From Truepera sp. (GTDB taxonomy: Bacteria > Deinococcota > Deinococci > Deinococcales > Trueperaceae), in assembly GCA_032027045.1 (NCBI GenBank), contig JAVSMU010000001.1, positions 110,345 through 174,344 of the forward strand: a stretch of DNA of 64,000 nucleotides. The letters are read 5' to 3'. Shown here one piece after another: positions 33,774 to 42,442 of this stretch. The position numbers and the translations under genes were made by a program. Each line of letters starts with the position of its first letter. The first letter of the stretch is position 1. The notes beneath the pieces are model-generated. The model ran no database searches. It saw only the letters and a list, made by a program, of their open reading frames with translations, and had not been told where the DNA came from.

Positions 33774-34728
33774 AGTCGAAGCTCCCCGTCGCTGCGTCGA
33801 AGCCCGAGCAGCCGGCGGCGGCCCAGCAGCCTTGAGCGTTGTTGGTGTCGCTCCACGTCTGCTCGTCGACGAGGCCGCTGGTGCAGTCCTCGAACGAAGT
33901 GCACGCCCCGCCCTGCCCCAGCGCCTGCCCGCCGCCACCGTCCCGGCCGACCCACGACCTGACGGTCTCCTCGCCAAACGCGATGATGAGCACGCCGAGC
34001 GCGAACTCGCGCTGTTCCGCCTGGCTTGCAGCCGGCCAGTTGACCCTTACGCGCTTCCAGATCTCCCGCGACTGCGCCATGACGACCTGGTCCACCTGAT
34101 CGGCGGCCGGGTAGCTCGCGGCTATGGCTTCGAGCATCTGACTCCTCTCGGCGTCGGTGAAGCTGTAGGCGTAGCCTATCTCCCCTAGGACGAACTCGAG
34201 GGCCTCGATGAAGGCCAGGGCGTTGTCACGCGTGAGGGTGGCGTAGGCGCCGGTCGCCAGAACCTCGCTGGGCGCGGCGGCGACAGCGCCGGTTGCGCGA
34301 GGGGCCGGCGGCCCACCGACCCCGGCCTGCATGTTTGGACTCGCGGCAGAAGTCCTGTCAAGTATGAGCTCGATGGCGGTTTCCAGCAGCGGCGTCCCGG
34401 CCGCGTCCATCTCGAAGACGTAGAGGCCAAGTGTGTCGCCTTGGAGGTAGGCCTCGAACATCAGCGTTCCGCTGGCACTACTCGCATAACCGACGCCTAC
34501 ACCGTCCACGACGTAGCCCTCCAAGGCGAGCTCCATGCCCGGCACCCGAATGTTGCCAGTGAGCTTGTCGCCTGCCATGGTCAGCTCGACGGCCACGGCG
34601 CCCGTCGTAACGGTCGTGACGAACGTTCCCGTGAAGTCCTGGGCACCGGCCTGTCCCGCCAGTCCGAGTACCACACAACACGCTAACGCCAACTTCGTGG
34701 CCGACCTCTGCATGAAACCCTCCTTCAT
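33760..34728 (-). CDS. Secreted protein of unknown family
   Basis: 322 aa. A signal peptide ends near GLAGQAGAQ. A beta-rich N-terminal domain (GTFVTTVTTGAVAVELTMAGDKLTGNIRVPGMELALEG and YLQGDTLGLYVFEM) resembles a lipocalin-like/ligand-barrel fold. A helical region follows (YSFTDAERSQMLEAIAASYPAADQ). The C-terminus is Gly/Cys-rich (CTSFEDCTSGL, CWAAAGCSGF), with probable disulfides. ATG 34728 is chosen because it overlaps the stop of the small upstream gene (ATGA); ATG 34713 after AAGGAGG is an alternative. Function unknown; probably exported together with the DUF11 protein. Confidence 0.7.
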   Translation of the reverse strand: MKEGFMQRSATKLALACCVVLGLAGQAGAQDFTGTFVTTVTTGAVAVELTMAGDKLTGNIRVPGMELALEGYVVDGVGVGYASSASGTLMFEAYLQGDTLGLYVFEMDAAGTPLLETAIELILDRTSAASPNMQAGVGGPPAPRATGAVAAAPSEVLATGAYATLTRDNALAFIEALEFVLGEIGYAYSFTDAERSQMLEAIAASYPAADQVDQVVMAQSREIWKRVRVNWPAASQAEQREFALGVLIIAFGEETVRSWVGRDGGGGQALGQGGACTSFEDCTSGLVDEQTWSDTNNAQGCWAAAGCSGFDAATGSFDYDGY

Positions 34729-34895
34729 CGCAACTCCCGCCTCACCGAAACCTCGCGTAAGTACTTCAGGGCCGCTTCCCACGAATCGAACTCCTGCACT
34801 TTCTGGCTACGCAGGTCGAGCAGCACGATGCGTTGGCGGTCGTGTTCACTCACGACGCGGACGATCACGCTGATCGTCTGACTTGGGCGCGGCAT
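34725..34895 (-). CDS. Small 56-aa protein, translationally coupled
   Basis: 56 aa, starting with ATG 34895 and ending with TGA 34725-34727, which overlaps the next gene's ATG (ATGA). The product (SQTISVIVRVVSEHDRQRIV, then LLDLRSQKVQEFDSWEAALKYLREV) reads as a small beta-beta-beta-alpha domain without low-complexity bias. It sits 51 bp after the BTAD-ATPase gene. No family is recognised; tight coupling on both sides argues that it is real. Confidence 0.6.
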   Translation of the reverse strand: MPRPSQTISVIVRVVSEHDRQRIVLLDLRSQKVQEFDSWEAALKYLREVSVRRELR

Positions 34896-34946
34896 GCTCG
34901 GACTATGGCAAGCCTGGCGTTATGCCCCCGTTACGCCCAGGTCGGT

Positions 34947-37928
34947 CTAGCTGGGCCTCCCTCCGTCATCGGGTCGGCCCGTGCGCCCGGCTCGAGCCAC
35001 CATGGCGGAGTCGAGGCGCTCGCGCATGTACTGCGGCAACGTCTCGAGGTAGGGCGGTGACAGCGCCTCCCACAGCCGGGCCAAGTGATGCTCGTCACCC
35101 AGCAGCACCACTGCTATCGCTACCGCCCCGTGGGCGACCACGTAGTCGGTAGAGAAGAGCAATGCGAGGGCCTCGTCCAGCAGGCCACCGACCTCGGCCG
35201 CCCGCCCGAGGGCCGCCTGGCACTCGGCGCTACGAGCGAGCGCGATGAGCCGGAGATGCGGCTGGTCCTGCTGCAGGGTGAGGACGTCATAGTGGCGCAG
35301 CGCCTCCTCGAAGCGACCAGCCTGGAAGTGGTTCACGGCCAGGTTCACTCGGAGTATCGGTACGTTGTCGTAATCGCCGAGTTCGAGCGCGCGCTCGGCG
35401 TAGGTGACTGCTTCGTCGTGGCGGCCGAGGTCGGCGAGGCAATAGAGAAGGTTGATGGTTGCTTCGACCTGGTGGTAGCGAGATCCCAGAGCCCTCGCCA
35501 AGTCGAGAGCCTCGAGGTGGAGTGGGAGTGCCAGGTCGTGCTGACCCCGGTCGTCGTGCAAGGCGGCCAGACTGGTGAGGAACTGGACCAGGCGCAGGCT
35601 CGGCCGGCGCGTGCGCAACTCAGCCGCGGCAGGTTCGAGCAGGTGGATCGCTTCGTCGGTCCTCTGCAACTCCTTCGCCACGGCTGCGCGCTGCATCAGG
35701 AGGTCGAGGCGCAACTCGGGATCGTCGACCACAGCGGCCAAGCTGATCGCCTCGGCCTGGATCGCCGCGGTGGCGCCTACAGAACCGCGGTTCAGGGTCA
35801 GCCATCCGCGTGCCAGCGCGGCCCTGAGCCGGAGTGCGGGCGATTGGTGCGCGGCAGCCTCGACGGCTTCGAGTAACGCGAGGGCGTCGTCCGACCTGCC
35901 TGACTCACGTAAGGTATCGACCAGCGCCAGGCGCAACCCGTCGACGGTCTCGCCCGGTGCCAGCCGGGAAATGGCCGCCTCCAGTACCGAGACGGCATCC
36001 TCGTGCATGCCCCGCGCCCGCATGGCGTTGGCTTTTTCGAGCCAGGCCGCCGCCGCCTTCTCCCGCTCACCGGCTGCGTGCCAGTGCTCGGCCACCACCC
36101 CCACGTCAACGGTGTCGCTGAGCGCTTCGGCCATCAGCGCGTGCAGCAGTTCGCGCTTAGCCGGCTCGACTCTCTGGTCCAACGTTTGGCGCAGCAGGTC
36201 GTGCCTGAACCCACCGCCGGCCAGGAACCCGGCATCACCAGCTTCGTCGATGGCGTCCGCCACGGCTGCGGGAGTCAGGCCAGTGATGAGCGCCACCTGG
36301 CTCGTACCCAGGCGACTCCGAGCTAGCGCCAGCACCTCCAGAACCGTGATCGTTGGACCAGAAAGCCGGTCGAGCCGGCGTTGGATGACCTCGGTCACCG
36401 CCGCCGGCACCTCCAACTCCGAGTAGTCGACCGTGATGTCGTCGACGTCGGTGTGCCAGCCGCTCGCGTCCGCGCGCAGCACCCCGGTCTCGAAGAGCGA
36501 GCGGACGGTCTCGAGGACGAACATCGGGTTGCCGCCGGTCCGTTCCCACAGCAGATGCGAGAAGACCGGCGGGCCGGCAGGGCGCTGCATCAGGTCACCG
36601 ATGAGCGCCTGTACTCCGGCGGCGGAGAGCGGCTCCACGCTCACCTCCACCAGGCCGCCGCCGTTTCGCAGGGCGGCGATGGCCCCCGCGAGGTCGCTTC
36701 CCACCTCACCGGTGCGGTAGCTACCGTAAACGCGTGTCCCGTGACCGGCGCAGAAGACGAGCGTCTCGATGGTGGCGGGATCGGCCCACTGGAGGTCATC
36801 CACCACGATGATGCCGCCGCCGGCGGCAACGAAGCGGAAGAATGCCTGAACCAGGCGACCTCTGGCGGCGCCCGGCTCGACCGGAGGGGGCACTAGTCCA
36901 GGGGCGACCTCGGGCACCAGGCGCGCTAAGTCCTCGAGGTAGGGGCCGAGCCCAGCGGCGAACTCGGTGTGGTTGCGAACCAACTCGGCCAACGGGTGGT
37001 AGGGGAGGTGCTCGAGGCCCTCGTGCGCCTCACACTTGAGTGGCCAAGGCAACAACTCGTTGAGCAGTGCGCTCTTGCCGACGCCGGGTTCTCCCTTGAC
37101 TAGCACCACGTTGGCCGTCGCGCTCAGCAGTGCGTTCCTGGCTTCGTCGCGCCCCACCAGCCTGGTTGGCTGTAGTGGCCACGCTCTAGCGCCGGCCCCG
37201 ACTCGGGGAACCTCTGCCAGTGCCAGGGGTTCGCCGCGCTTGATCCGCTCCACCAGGGCGGAGGTCGCCTCCAGTGGCGCGAGGCCGAGTTCGACGTCCA
37301 GGTAGTCCGCGAAGCGCTCATAGGTGTGAAGGGCAGCGTCGCGGCGCCCGTCGAGGTAAAGCGCCTGCATGTAGGCCGTCACTACCTCCTCGGCCAAGGG
37401 GTCGAAGGAGAGCAGCTTGGCCAGGTGCTGCGACGCCGCGCCGTAGCGGCCGCCTGCCGTGGCCGCTCTGGCCGTGCGCAAACACACCTCGTGATAAGCC
37501 GCGTGGAGGCTCTCACGTTCGCCCTCTATCCACGCATTTACGCCGCCGGCGTCGGGCACGGCGAAACCGTGGAGGAACCGCCCGCGGTAGACGGCGAGGG
37601 CCTCCTCAGCGTTGCCGTTGGCCAGGGCGTAGCGGAACTCACCCACATCGGACGCGACCCGCCATCTGATGGCGTCGGGCGAAACGTCGAGCGGCGGGTC
37701 GTCGGGTGCCAGCCGCCTGGCGCGCAGCAGCAACTGGCGCAGGTTTCGTTTGGCGCCACTCTCGTCCGAGTCTGGCCAGAACAGCAGGGCCAGCCGGTCG
37801 CGCTCTACCCAGCCGCCCTCGACAGCCAGATGAGCGAGCAGGCAACCGCGGCGGTCTGCCGGTAGGGCTTCGCCCGTGGCGTGATCACCGATGACCGCGC
37901 CACCTAACAGCGACAAGCGAGTTGACAT
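34947..37928 (-). CDS. BTAD-domain STAND ATPase regulator, copy 1 (AfsR-like)
   Basis: 993 aa. N-terminal winged helix (about 1-85: LSLLGGAVIG...LLAHLAVEGGWVERDRLALLFWPDSDESGAKRNLRQLLLRARRL) and bacterial transcriptional activator domain (about 95-240, TPR-like, ending LDVELGLAPLEATSALVERI). An AAA/STAND ATPase follows, with Walker A VLVKGEPGVGKSALL near residue 283 and Walker B GIIVVDDLQWADP, then an array of TPR-like helices to the C-terminus. SARP/AfsR proteins with this layout bind direct heptamer repeats upstream of targets. It is divergent from an NTF2/SnoaL gene and heads a four-gene minus-strand operon. Possible -10 TAACAT lies 9 nt before the ATG. Confidence 0.87.
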   Translation of the reverse strand: MSTRLSLLGGAVIGDHATGEALPADRRGCLLAHLAVEGGWVERDRLALLFWPDSDESGAKRNLRQLLLRARRLAPDDPPLDVSPDAIRWRVASDVGEFRYALANGNAEEALAVYRGRFLHGFAVPDAGGVNAWIEGERESLHAAYHEVCLRTARAATAGGRYGAASQHLAKLLSFDPLAEEVVTAYMQALYLDGRRDAALHTYERFADYLDVELGLAPLEATSALVERIKRGEPLALAEVPRVGAGARAWPLQPTRLVGRDEARNALLSATANVVLVKGEPGVGKSALLNELLPWPLKCEAHEGLEHLPYHPLAELVRNHTEFAAGLGPYLEDLARLVPEVAPGLVPPPVEPGAARGRLVQAFFRFVAAGGGIIVVDDLQWADPATIETLVFCAGHGTRVYGSYRTGEVGSDLAGAIAALRNGGGLVEVSVEPLSAAGVQALIGDLMQRPAGPPVFSHLLWERTGGNPMFVLETVRSLFETGVLRADASGWHTDVDDITVDYSELEVPAAVTEVIQRRLDRLSGPTITVLEVLALARSRLGTSQVALITGLTPAAVADAIDEAGDAGFLAGGGFRHDLLRQTLDQRVEPAKRELLHALMAEALSDTVDVGVVAEHWHAAGEREKAAAAWLEKANAMRARGMHEDAVSVLEAAISRLAPGETVDGLRLALVDTLRESGRSDDALALLEAVEAAAHQSPALRLRAALARGWLTLNRGSVGATAAIQAEAISLAAVVDDPELRLDLLMQRAAVAKELQRTDEAIHLLEPAAAELRTRRPSLRLVQFLTSLAALHDDRGQHDLALPLHLEALDLARALGSRYHQVEATINLLYCLADLGRHDEAVTYAERALELGDYDNVPILRVNLAVNHFQAGRFEEALRHYDVLTLQQDQPHLRLIALARSAECQAALGRAAEVGGLLDEALALLFSTDYVVAHGAVAIAVVLLGDEHHLARLWEALSPPYLETLPQYMRERLDSAMVARAGRTGRPDDGGRPS

Positions 37929-37957
37929 CCGAAGTTCATGTTACGGGAAGTACGCCT

Positions 37958-38087
37958 GAGAACCGCGCCCGAGTACCGCGCCCGAGTACCGCGCCCGAGT
38001 ACCGCGCCTGAGTACCGCGCCCGAGAACCACGCCTGAGTACCCTGGCTGAGAATCACGCCTGAGTACCGTGCCCGGGAACCGGGCCG
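37958..38087. repeat. Ten-unit 13-bp tandem repeat
   Basis: Ten head-to-tail 13-bp units with consensus GAGTACCGCGCCC run without gaps from 37958 to 38087; the last few diverge (for example GAGAATCACGCCT). The array lies 29 bp upstream of the BTAD-1 start and directly abuts the heptamer repeats before the NTF2/SnoaL gene. Unit length differs from the 11-bp operator spacing. It may be a regulator-binding array, a transcription-affecting spacer or a replication-slippage tract. Confidence 0.85.
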
Positions 38088-38121
38088 CATCACGCCTCCA
38101 TCACGGCAGCCCACCTAACCT
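38088..38121 (+). promoter_or_regulatory. SARP-type direct repeat and -10 box, NTF2/SnoaL-1 promoter
   Basis: CATCACG at 38088-38094 and again at 38099-38105 (11 bp apart) is followed after exactly 10 bp by TAACCT (38116-38121), a candidate -10. The same layout occurs at 42359-42392. SARP/AfsR regulators bind heptamer repeats spaced 11 bp that replace the -35 box, so the divergent BTAD protein is the obvious candidate. Confidence 0.6.
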
Positions 38122-38163
38122 CGCCCAACCCCGAGCACGGGCAAGGCGGAGGGAGGAAGCGTC

Positions 38164-38289
38164 ATGAGAAGAGCTTTCGTCGCAAGGTCGACAGGTACTC
38201 CCGGCATCACGGTCGGAACACTCACCGTAACCAGGAGGGCCGTCGAGGACGTGGATCTTTACGCGGGTGAGTTGGGGGGTGCACTGTGA
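38164..38289 (+). CDS. Small 41-aa leader ORF coupled to NTF2/SnoaL-1
   Basis: 41 codons from ATG 38164 behind a strong GGGAGGAAG site, ending in a TGA that overlaps the next gene's GTG (GTGA). The product (RRAFVARSTGTPGITVGTLT, then VTRRAVEDVDLYAGELGGAL) has no signal peptide and no recognised family. It may be a leader peptide that sets translation of the NTF2-like gene, or a true small protein. Confidence 0.5.
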   Translation: MRRAFVARSTGTPGITVGTLTVTRRAVEDVDLYAGELGGAL

Positions 38290-39218
38290 CACGCCCGGCC
38301 ATGCCCCAACAAGATGCGGGAGCTAGCAATAAGGCGGTCATCCTGCGCTTCATCGACGCCCTCAACAACGAAGGCAAGACGGACGAGATCCTGGAACGCC
38401 TCACCAGCTCACCTGCCCTGAAGAACAAGGCCGCGTCGTACGAGGCCAGGTACCCGGGCTTCCAGATAAGCCCCGTTGACCTGGTCGCCGAGCGGGACCT
38501 GGTGGCTATAAGGTTCTTCACCGATTTCGGGACGACGGCTGTGGCGTCGCGGCCCACCGATGAGGCCGGGCGCGACGAGGCCAGGCCGGAGAGGGTGGAG
38601 GCCATCGCCATCTGCCGACTGGCGGGCGGACGAGTCACCGAGTTCTGGTACGAATCAGATGTGCTCGGCCAGGTGATCGCCGTGGGGGAGCAGCACCCAG
38701 CCGACGCGCACCGCGCTCGTGCGCACCGCTCCAAGACCGATCGGGCCGGCAACAGCTTCGACGGTCATGACGGTGCGGGCATCAACGAGGACCGCGAGGC
38801 GAACCGGTCGCTCATCCTGCGTTACCTCTCTGCTCTTAATAACCAGGAGAAAACCCTCGAGCTCATCGAGCGCTTCGCAAGCGATCCGGTGCTGGCCGGG
38901 CGCATCTTCGCCTTCGAATCGGGCTTCCCGGGTTACAGCCTGTTGGCGGACGAGATCATCGCTGAAGGCGACAAGGTCGTCGTGCGCTTCCACACCAAAC
39001 AGCGCCACACCCGCGAGTACATGGGGATACCGGCAACCGGCAAGGAGTTCTCGATCTCGGGGATCATCATCTGCCGCATCGAGAAGGGCCTGATCGCCGA
39101 GAGTTGGCTCCAGGCCGACACGTGGGCTTTGACTCAGGAGCTCGAGGAGAGCCAATCCAGGGAGAAGAAGTCCAAGCCTCAATGCCCCGAGTGGCGATCG
39201 TTCCTTGCCGATCTTTGA
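38286..39218 (+). CDS. Tandem NTF2/SnoaL-like two-domain protein
   Basis: 310 aa from GTG 38286; an ATG at 38301 is also possible. Two SnoaL/NTF2-like domains follow each other: about 15-130 (NKAVILRFIDALNNEGKTDEI...RVEAIAICRLAGGRVTEFWYESD) and about 175-290 (NRSLILRYLSALNNQEKTLELI...EYMGIPATGKEFSISGIIICRIEKGLIAESWLQAD). The second fits the ester-cyclase/SnoaL pattern closely, while the first has a modified tail (no MGIPATG) and may be non-catalytic. No signal peptide. It is divergent from the BTAD-1 gene with SARP-like repeats between them. Confidence 0.8.
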   Translation: MTRPAMPQQDAGASNKAVILRFIDALNNEGKTDEILERLTSSPALKNKAASYEARYPGFQISPVDLVAERDLVAIRFFTDFGTTAVASRPTDEAGRDEARPERVEAIAICRLAGGRVTEFWYESDVLGQVIAVGEQHPADAHRARAHRSKTDRAGNSFDGHDGAGINEDREANRSLILRYLSALNNQEKTLELIERFASDPVLAGRIFAFESGFPGYSLLADEIIAEGDKVVVRFHTKQRHTREYMGIPATGKEFSISGIIICRIEKGLIAESWLQADTWALTQELEESQSREKKSKPQCPEWRSFLADL

Positions 39219-39239
39219 GGCGTTGACGCTTGCGCTTGA

Positions 39240-42200
39240 TCAAGCGGAGTGCAGCAGCAACCGGACGGCCTCCTCCAGGCTCGGGAGAACTTCGTGCCCC
39301 GGCTCCTCGCTCGGCCGCGAGGCTACGGTTGGGCGCGTCACCGACTCATCGCCCGCCAGTAAGTCACGTGCCCGCTTGCGTTGCGCTGGGCTTGCCGCCG
39401 GGTGGTCCTCGACCATTCGCAACAGGCCTTGCGCGCGTGGCGCGAAAACTGGGAGTTGCGCCAACTCGACCAGCACCGCCAGCGTCATCGGTACTTCCCC
39501 CAGTTGATCTGCGATGCGCAACGCCGCTAACAGATGAGCGTGGCGCGCGCCGGCCTCCGGCTCCACTTGTCCCAGGATCAACGACGCCTCGGCCTGCAGC
39601 GCCCGCTGCCCCAGCTCTTCGGCGACCGCCTTGGCCTCCCGAGCCGCCGTGGCGGCGGCTTCGCGGTCGCCAAGCTTCAGTTTGGCCGTGGCCAGCTGCG
39701 TCTTCAGGTACGGGACGCGCAGCCGGAACAGAACGCCTTCGGCCAGCTCGAGTCCGTGCTCGAAGTGGGCTGCCGCTGCCGCGGCGTCACCAGCCTCGAG
39801 GCTCAACCGCCCAAGATAGTCGAGGTCGTTGACGATGCCGGGGGTGTTACCGAGTGCCTCGTTGGTGGCCAGTGCAAGGTCGAACAGGGCTCTTGCCTCG
39901 TCCAAGCGCCCCGACCTCAGCTCCAGTAACCCAAGTTGTCCCGCCGCCAGCGCCGAAGCCCACTGGTCGTTGATCGACTGGGCAAGCGTCAGGGCCGCCT
40001 CCAACAGTCGCCTCGCTCCCGCCGCGTCACCGCGCCGTGAGGCCACCGAGCCTTGGGTCATAAGGGCGCGCAGCTCGACGGCATGCGCGTTGATTCCAGA
40101 GACCAGTTCCAGACAGGCTTGCGCCTCGAGCACCGCTTCATCGAAGAGCCCAAGCCCGGCCATGAACCAGGCCCGGTTGGCCTTCAACGTGGCAAGTAGT
40201 TGGACGCCATGTTCGAAGTTGCCTTCCCGACCGGCGAAGCGCTCGATGCTGGCGGCGAAGAGCCGTTCTCCCTCGGTGAACCTGCCTTGGATGCCGTGGA
40301 ATAGCACCAGTGGGTCGCAGCCGTTCAAGCACTCGGCTACCCAACCGCACTCGATCGCCTCGAGCCAAGCGGCCTTCAGGTTCTCGTAGTCCGGGGCGAA
40401 CTGAGCAAGCATCTGAGGTTGCTGCGGCCCATGCAGACGGCTGCTCCAACTGCCCAGCATCTTTACGTAGTAGCGCGCGTGCGCGCTCCGCAGGCTGCGA
40501 GCCTCGTCGGGGGTTTTGTCCAACTGCTCGTGCATGAAGCGCTGTATCAGCGGGTGTCGATCGTAGCGGTGGTCGGCCGTCAGGCGTAGGAGCGACTTGT
40601 CGACGAGAGCCGTCAGCAGCGGCAACGAAATTCCGGTGACTCCGCGCGCACCTGCCCTGTCGAAGCTGCCGTGGAACACCGCCAGGTGGCTGAAAGCGCG
40701 CTGCTCGGCCTCGCTCAGGAGTTCCCAGGAGTGCTCGAAGGCAACGCGCAGCGTGCGGTGGCGCTGCTCCGTATCCACCGCGGCGCTCGGCAACGAGTCG
40801 AGGCTCGTCTCGAGGGCCGCGAGCACCTCCTGCAAGCTCATCATCCGAAGCCAACCGGCGGCTAGTTCTATACCCAACGGCAACCCTTCGAGGAACCGGC
40901 AGACTCTCACCGCAGCCGGATACGACGCCGGCGTGATGGTGAAGCCGGGTTCGACCTGGCGAGCCCGCTCGTGAAGCAGCCTGAGCGCGTCGTAGGCAAG
41001 CGGGTCCTCCAACGCTTCCGGCTGTCCGTTGGCGGCCGTCGGTGCGGGTGGGGTCGGTAGCCCCGCCACGGGCAACAGCCACTCCGCTTGCAGCCTGAGC
41101 CGCTCGCGCGAGGTGATCATCACCTTGAGCCTGGGGCAGTTGCTGAGTAGCTCATGGACGAGGGGCGCCGCAGCCGTGAGGTGCTCGAAGTTGTCCAGCA
41201 CGAGTAGAAGTTCGCGCTCTTTCAGGTAGTCGATCAGCTGGTCCAGTGGCGGGCGTTGCCTGCGCAACTCCACGCCTAGTGCCGCTGCCAGCCGGAACGG
41301 GAAGGCGTCTGGCGAGTCGAGGGGGGCCAGGGCAACGGCCACGTGGCCATCTTTGAAGCTCGACGACAGCGACTCGGCGGCACGTAGTGCCAGTCTGGTC
41401 TTGCCCACGCCGCCCGGACCCACCAAGGTGAGCAGCCGACACTGCTCGGAGGTGATCCGTTGGATGGTTTCCGCCAGTTCCGCCTGGCGGCCTACGAACG
41501 AAGTGAGCGGGGCAGACAACGTCCGCCCCCTGTCGTTCTCACCAACACCGACCGGCGGTTCTGGTTCCTCCAATCCCAACTGGACACGCTCATGGCTCAC
41601 GAGGCGTTCGGTGGCTGCAGAAGGCGCGAACCCGAGTTCGGCCTGCAGGCGCGTGGCGAAGACCTGCAGTCTCCTGCGCGCATCGTCGACCGCTCCCGAC
41701 TTCACCAGCAGCCGCAGCAACAGTTGCAGCACGTCCTCGTCGAGCGGATCCTGCGTCAGCAAGCGCTCGTAGAGGCCCGCGGCCTCGTTTGGCCGACCCG
41801 CCGATTCCGCCTTGACTGCCTGCTGCAGCGCTGCGTGCCGCTGTGACTCGCGCAACTGTGAGCGCTCGAACTCGAGCCAGTTCGCGAACTCGCTGGCCTC
41901 GTCGAGCACCAGCCCCTCGGCGAGGTCACCGCCGTAGTGGTCCAGCGCCGAGCGCCAGTCCTCTCGAGAGAGTGCGTACCTGAACGCCTTGACGTCACTC
42001 TCCACCGTCCAGCGCAGGCGCTTGTCGTCGGCGTCGACCGGAATGTCGAACGGCAGGGCCTTGGTCCTCGCCAGGAGTTGGCGCAAGTTGACGCGCGCCT
42101 GAGAGCTGTGCGTGTCCGGCCAGAAGAGGAACGACAGCCGTTCGCGGCTGACCCAGCCCTCGGCGCAAGCGAGATGGGTGAGCAGTCCAAGGCGCTTGTC

Positions 42201-42272
42201 GAGCGGAACGTCGCGCCACTGGGCGCCGTCCCGTATGCTCGGCGGCCCGAGCAGGCGGACCACTATTGCCAT
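39240..42272 (-). CDS. BTAD-domain STAND ATPase regulator, copy 2 (AfsR/NB-ARC-like)
   Basis: 1010 aa. Winged helix (about 1-80: IVVRLLGPPSIRDGAQWRDVP...LTHLACAEGWVSRERLSFLFWPDTHSSQARVNLRQLL), BTAD (about 90-240), then an NB-ARC-type ATPase: Walker A TLVGPGGVGKTRLAL near residue 287 and Walker B LLLVLDNFEHL. TPR-like helices fill the C-terminal half. It has the same overall plan as copy 1 with a different ATPase subclass. Start 42272 is chosen because TACACT lies 6 nt upstream (leaderless); the longer reading adds a Cys-rich segment without support. Convergent with NTF2/SnoaL-1, divergent from NTF2/SnoaL-2. Confidence 0.87.
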   Translation of the reverse strand: MAIVVRLLGPPSIRDGAQWRDVPLDKRLGLLTHLACAEGWVSRERLSFLFWPDTHSSQARVNLRQLLARTKALPFDIPVDADDKRLRWTVESDVKAFRYALSREDWRSALDHYGGDLAEGLVLDEASEFANWLEFERSQLRESQRHAALQQAVKAESAGRPNEAAGLYERLLTQDPLDEDVLQLLLRLLVKSGAVDDARRRLQVFATRLQAELGFAPSAATERLVSHERVQLGLEEPEPPVGVGENDRGRTLSAPLTSFVGRQAELAETIQRITSEQCRLLTLVGPGGVGKTRLALRAAESLSSSFKDGHVAVALAPLDSPDAFPFRLAAALGVELRRQRPPLDQLIDYLKERELLLVLDNFEHLTAAAPLVHELLSNCPRLKVMITSRERLRLQAEWLLPVAGLPTPPAPTAANGQPEALEDPLAYDALRLLHERARQVEPGFTITPASYPAAVRVCRFLEGLPLGIELAAGWLRMMSLQEVLAALETSLDSLPSAAVDTEQRHRTLRVAFEHSWELLSEAEQRAFSHLAVFHGSFDRAGARGVTGISLPLLTALVDKSLLRLTADHRYDRHPLIQRFMHEQLDKTPDEARSLRSAHARYYVKMLGSWSSRLHGPQQPQMLAQFAPDYENLKAAWLEAIECGWVAECLNGCDPLVLFHGIQGRFTEGERLFAASIERFAGREGNFEHGVQLLATLKANRAWFMAGLGLFDEAVLEAQACLELVSGINAHAVELRALMTQGSVASRRGDAAGARRLLEAALTLAQSINDQWASALAAGQLGLLELRSGRLDEARALFDLALATNEALGNTPGIVNDLDYLGRLSLEAGDAAAAAAHFEHGLELAEGVLFRLRVPYLKTQLATAKLKLGDREAAATAAREAKAVAEELGQRALQAEASLILGQVEPEAGARHAHLLAALRIADQLGEVPMTLAVLVELAQLPVFAPRAQGLLRMVEDHPAASPAQRKRARDLLAGDESVTRPTVASRPSEEPGHEVLPSLEEAVRLLLHSA

Positions 42273-42358
42273 GCTCAGAGTGTAGACGAGGCACGTCTTG
42301 CAAAGCGGGCGCCGTCCGGAGCTTGCCACCACCGCTACGGGCGGGGCACCGCACGGCG

Positions 42359-42392
42359 CATCACGCCGGCGTCACGCCCCTCTAACTAACTT
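42359..42392 (+). promoter_or_regulatory. SARP-type direct repeat and -10 box, NTF2/SnoaL-2 promoter
   Basis: CATCACG at 42359-42365 and CGTCACG at 42370-42376 (11 bp apart), then exactly 10 bp, then TAACTT (42387-42392). Arrangement and sequence match the first NTF2/SnoaL promoter at 38088-38121. The surrounding bases differ, which argues for selection on the motif itself. Confidence 0.6.
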
Positions 42393-42442
42393 GACTCACC
42401 GCGGCCCCACGGACCCAAACTCGAGCCGCGTAGGAGGACGAC

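Noticed and set aside
37958-38087. CRISPR array
   Set aside because: Units are contiguous 13-mers without spacers.
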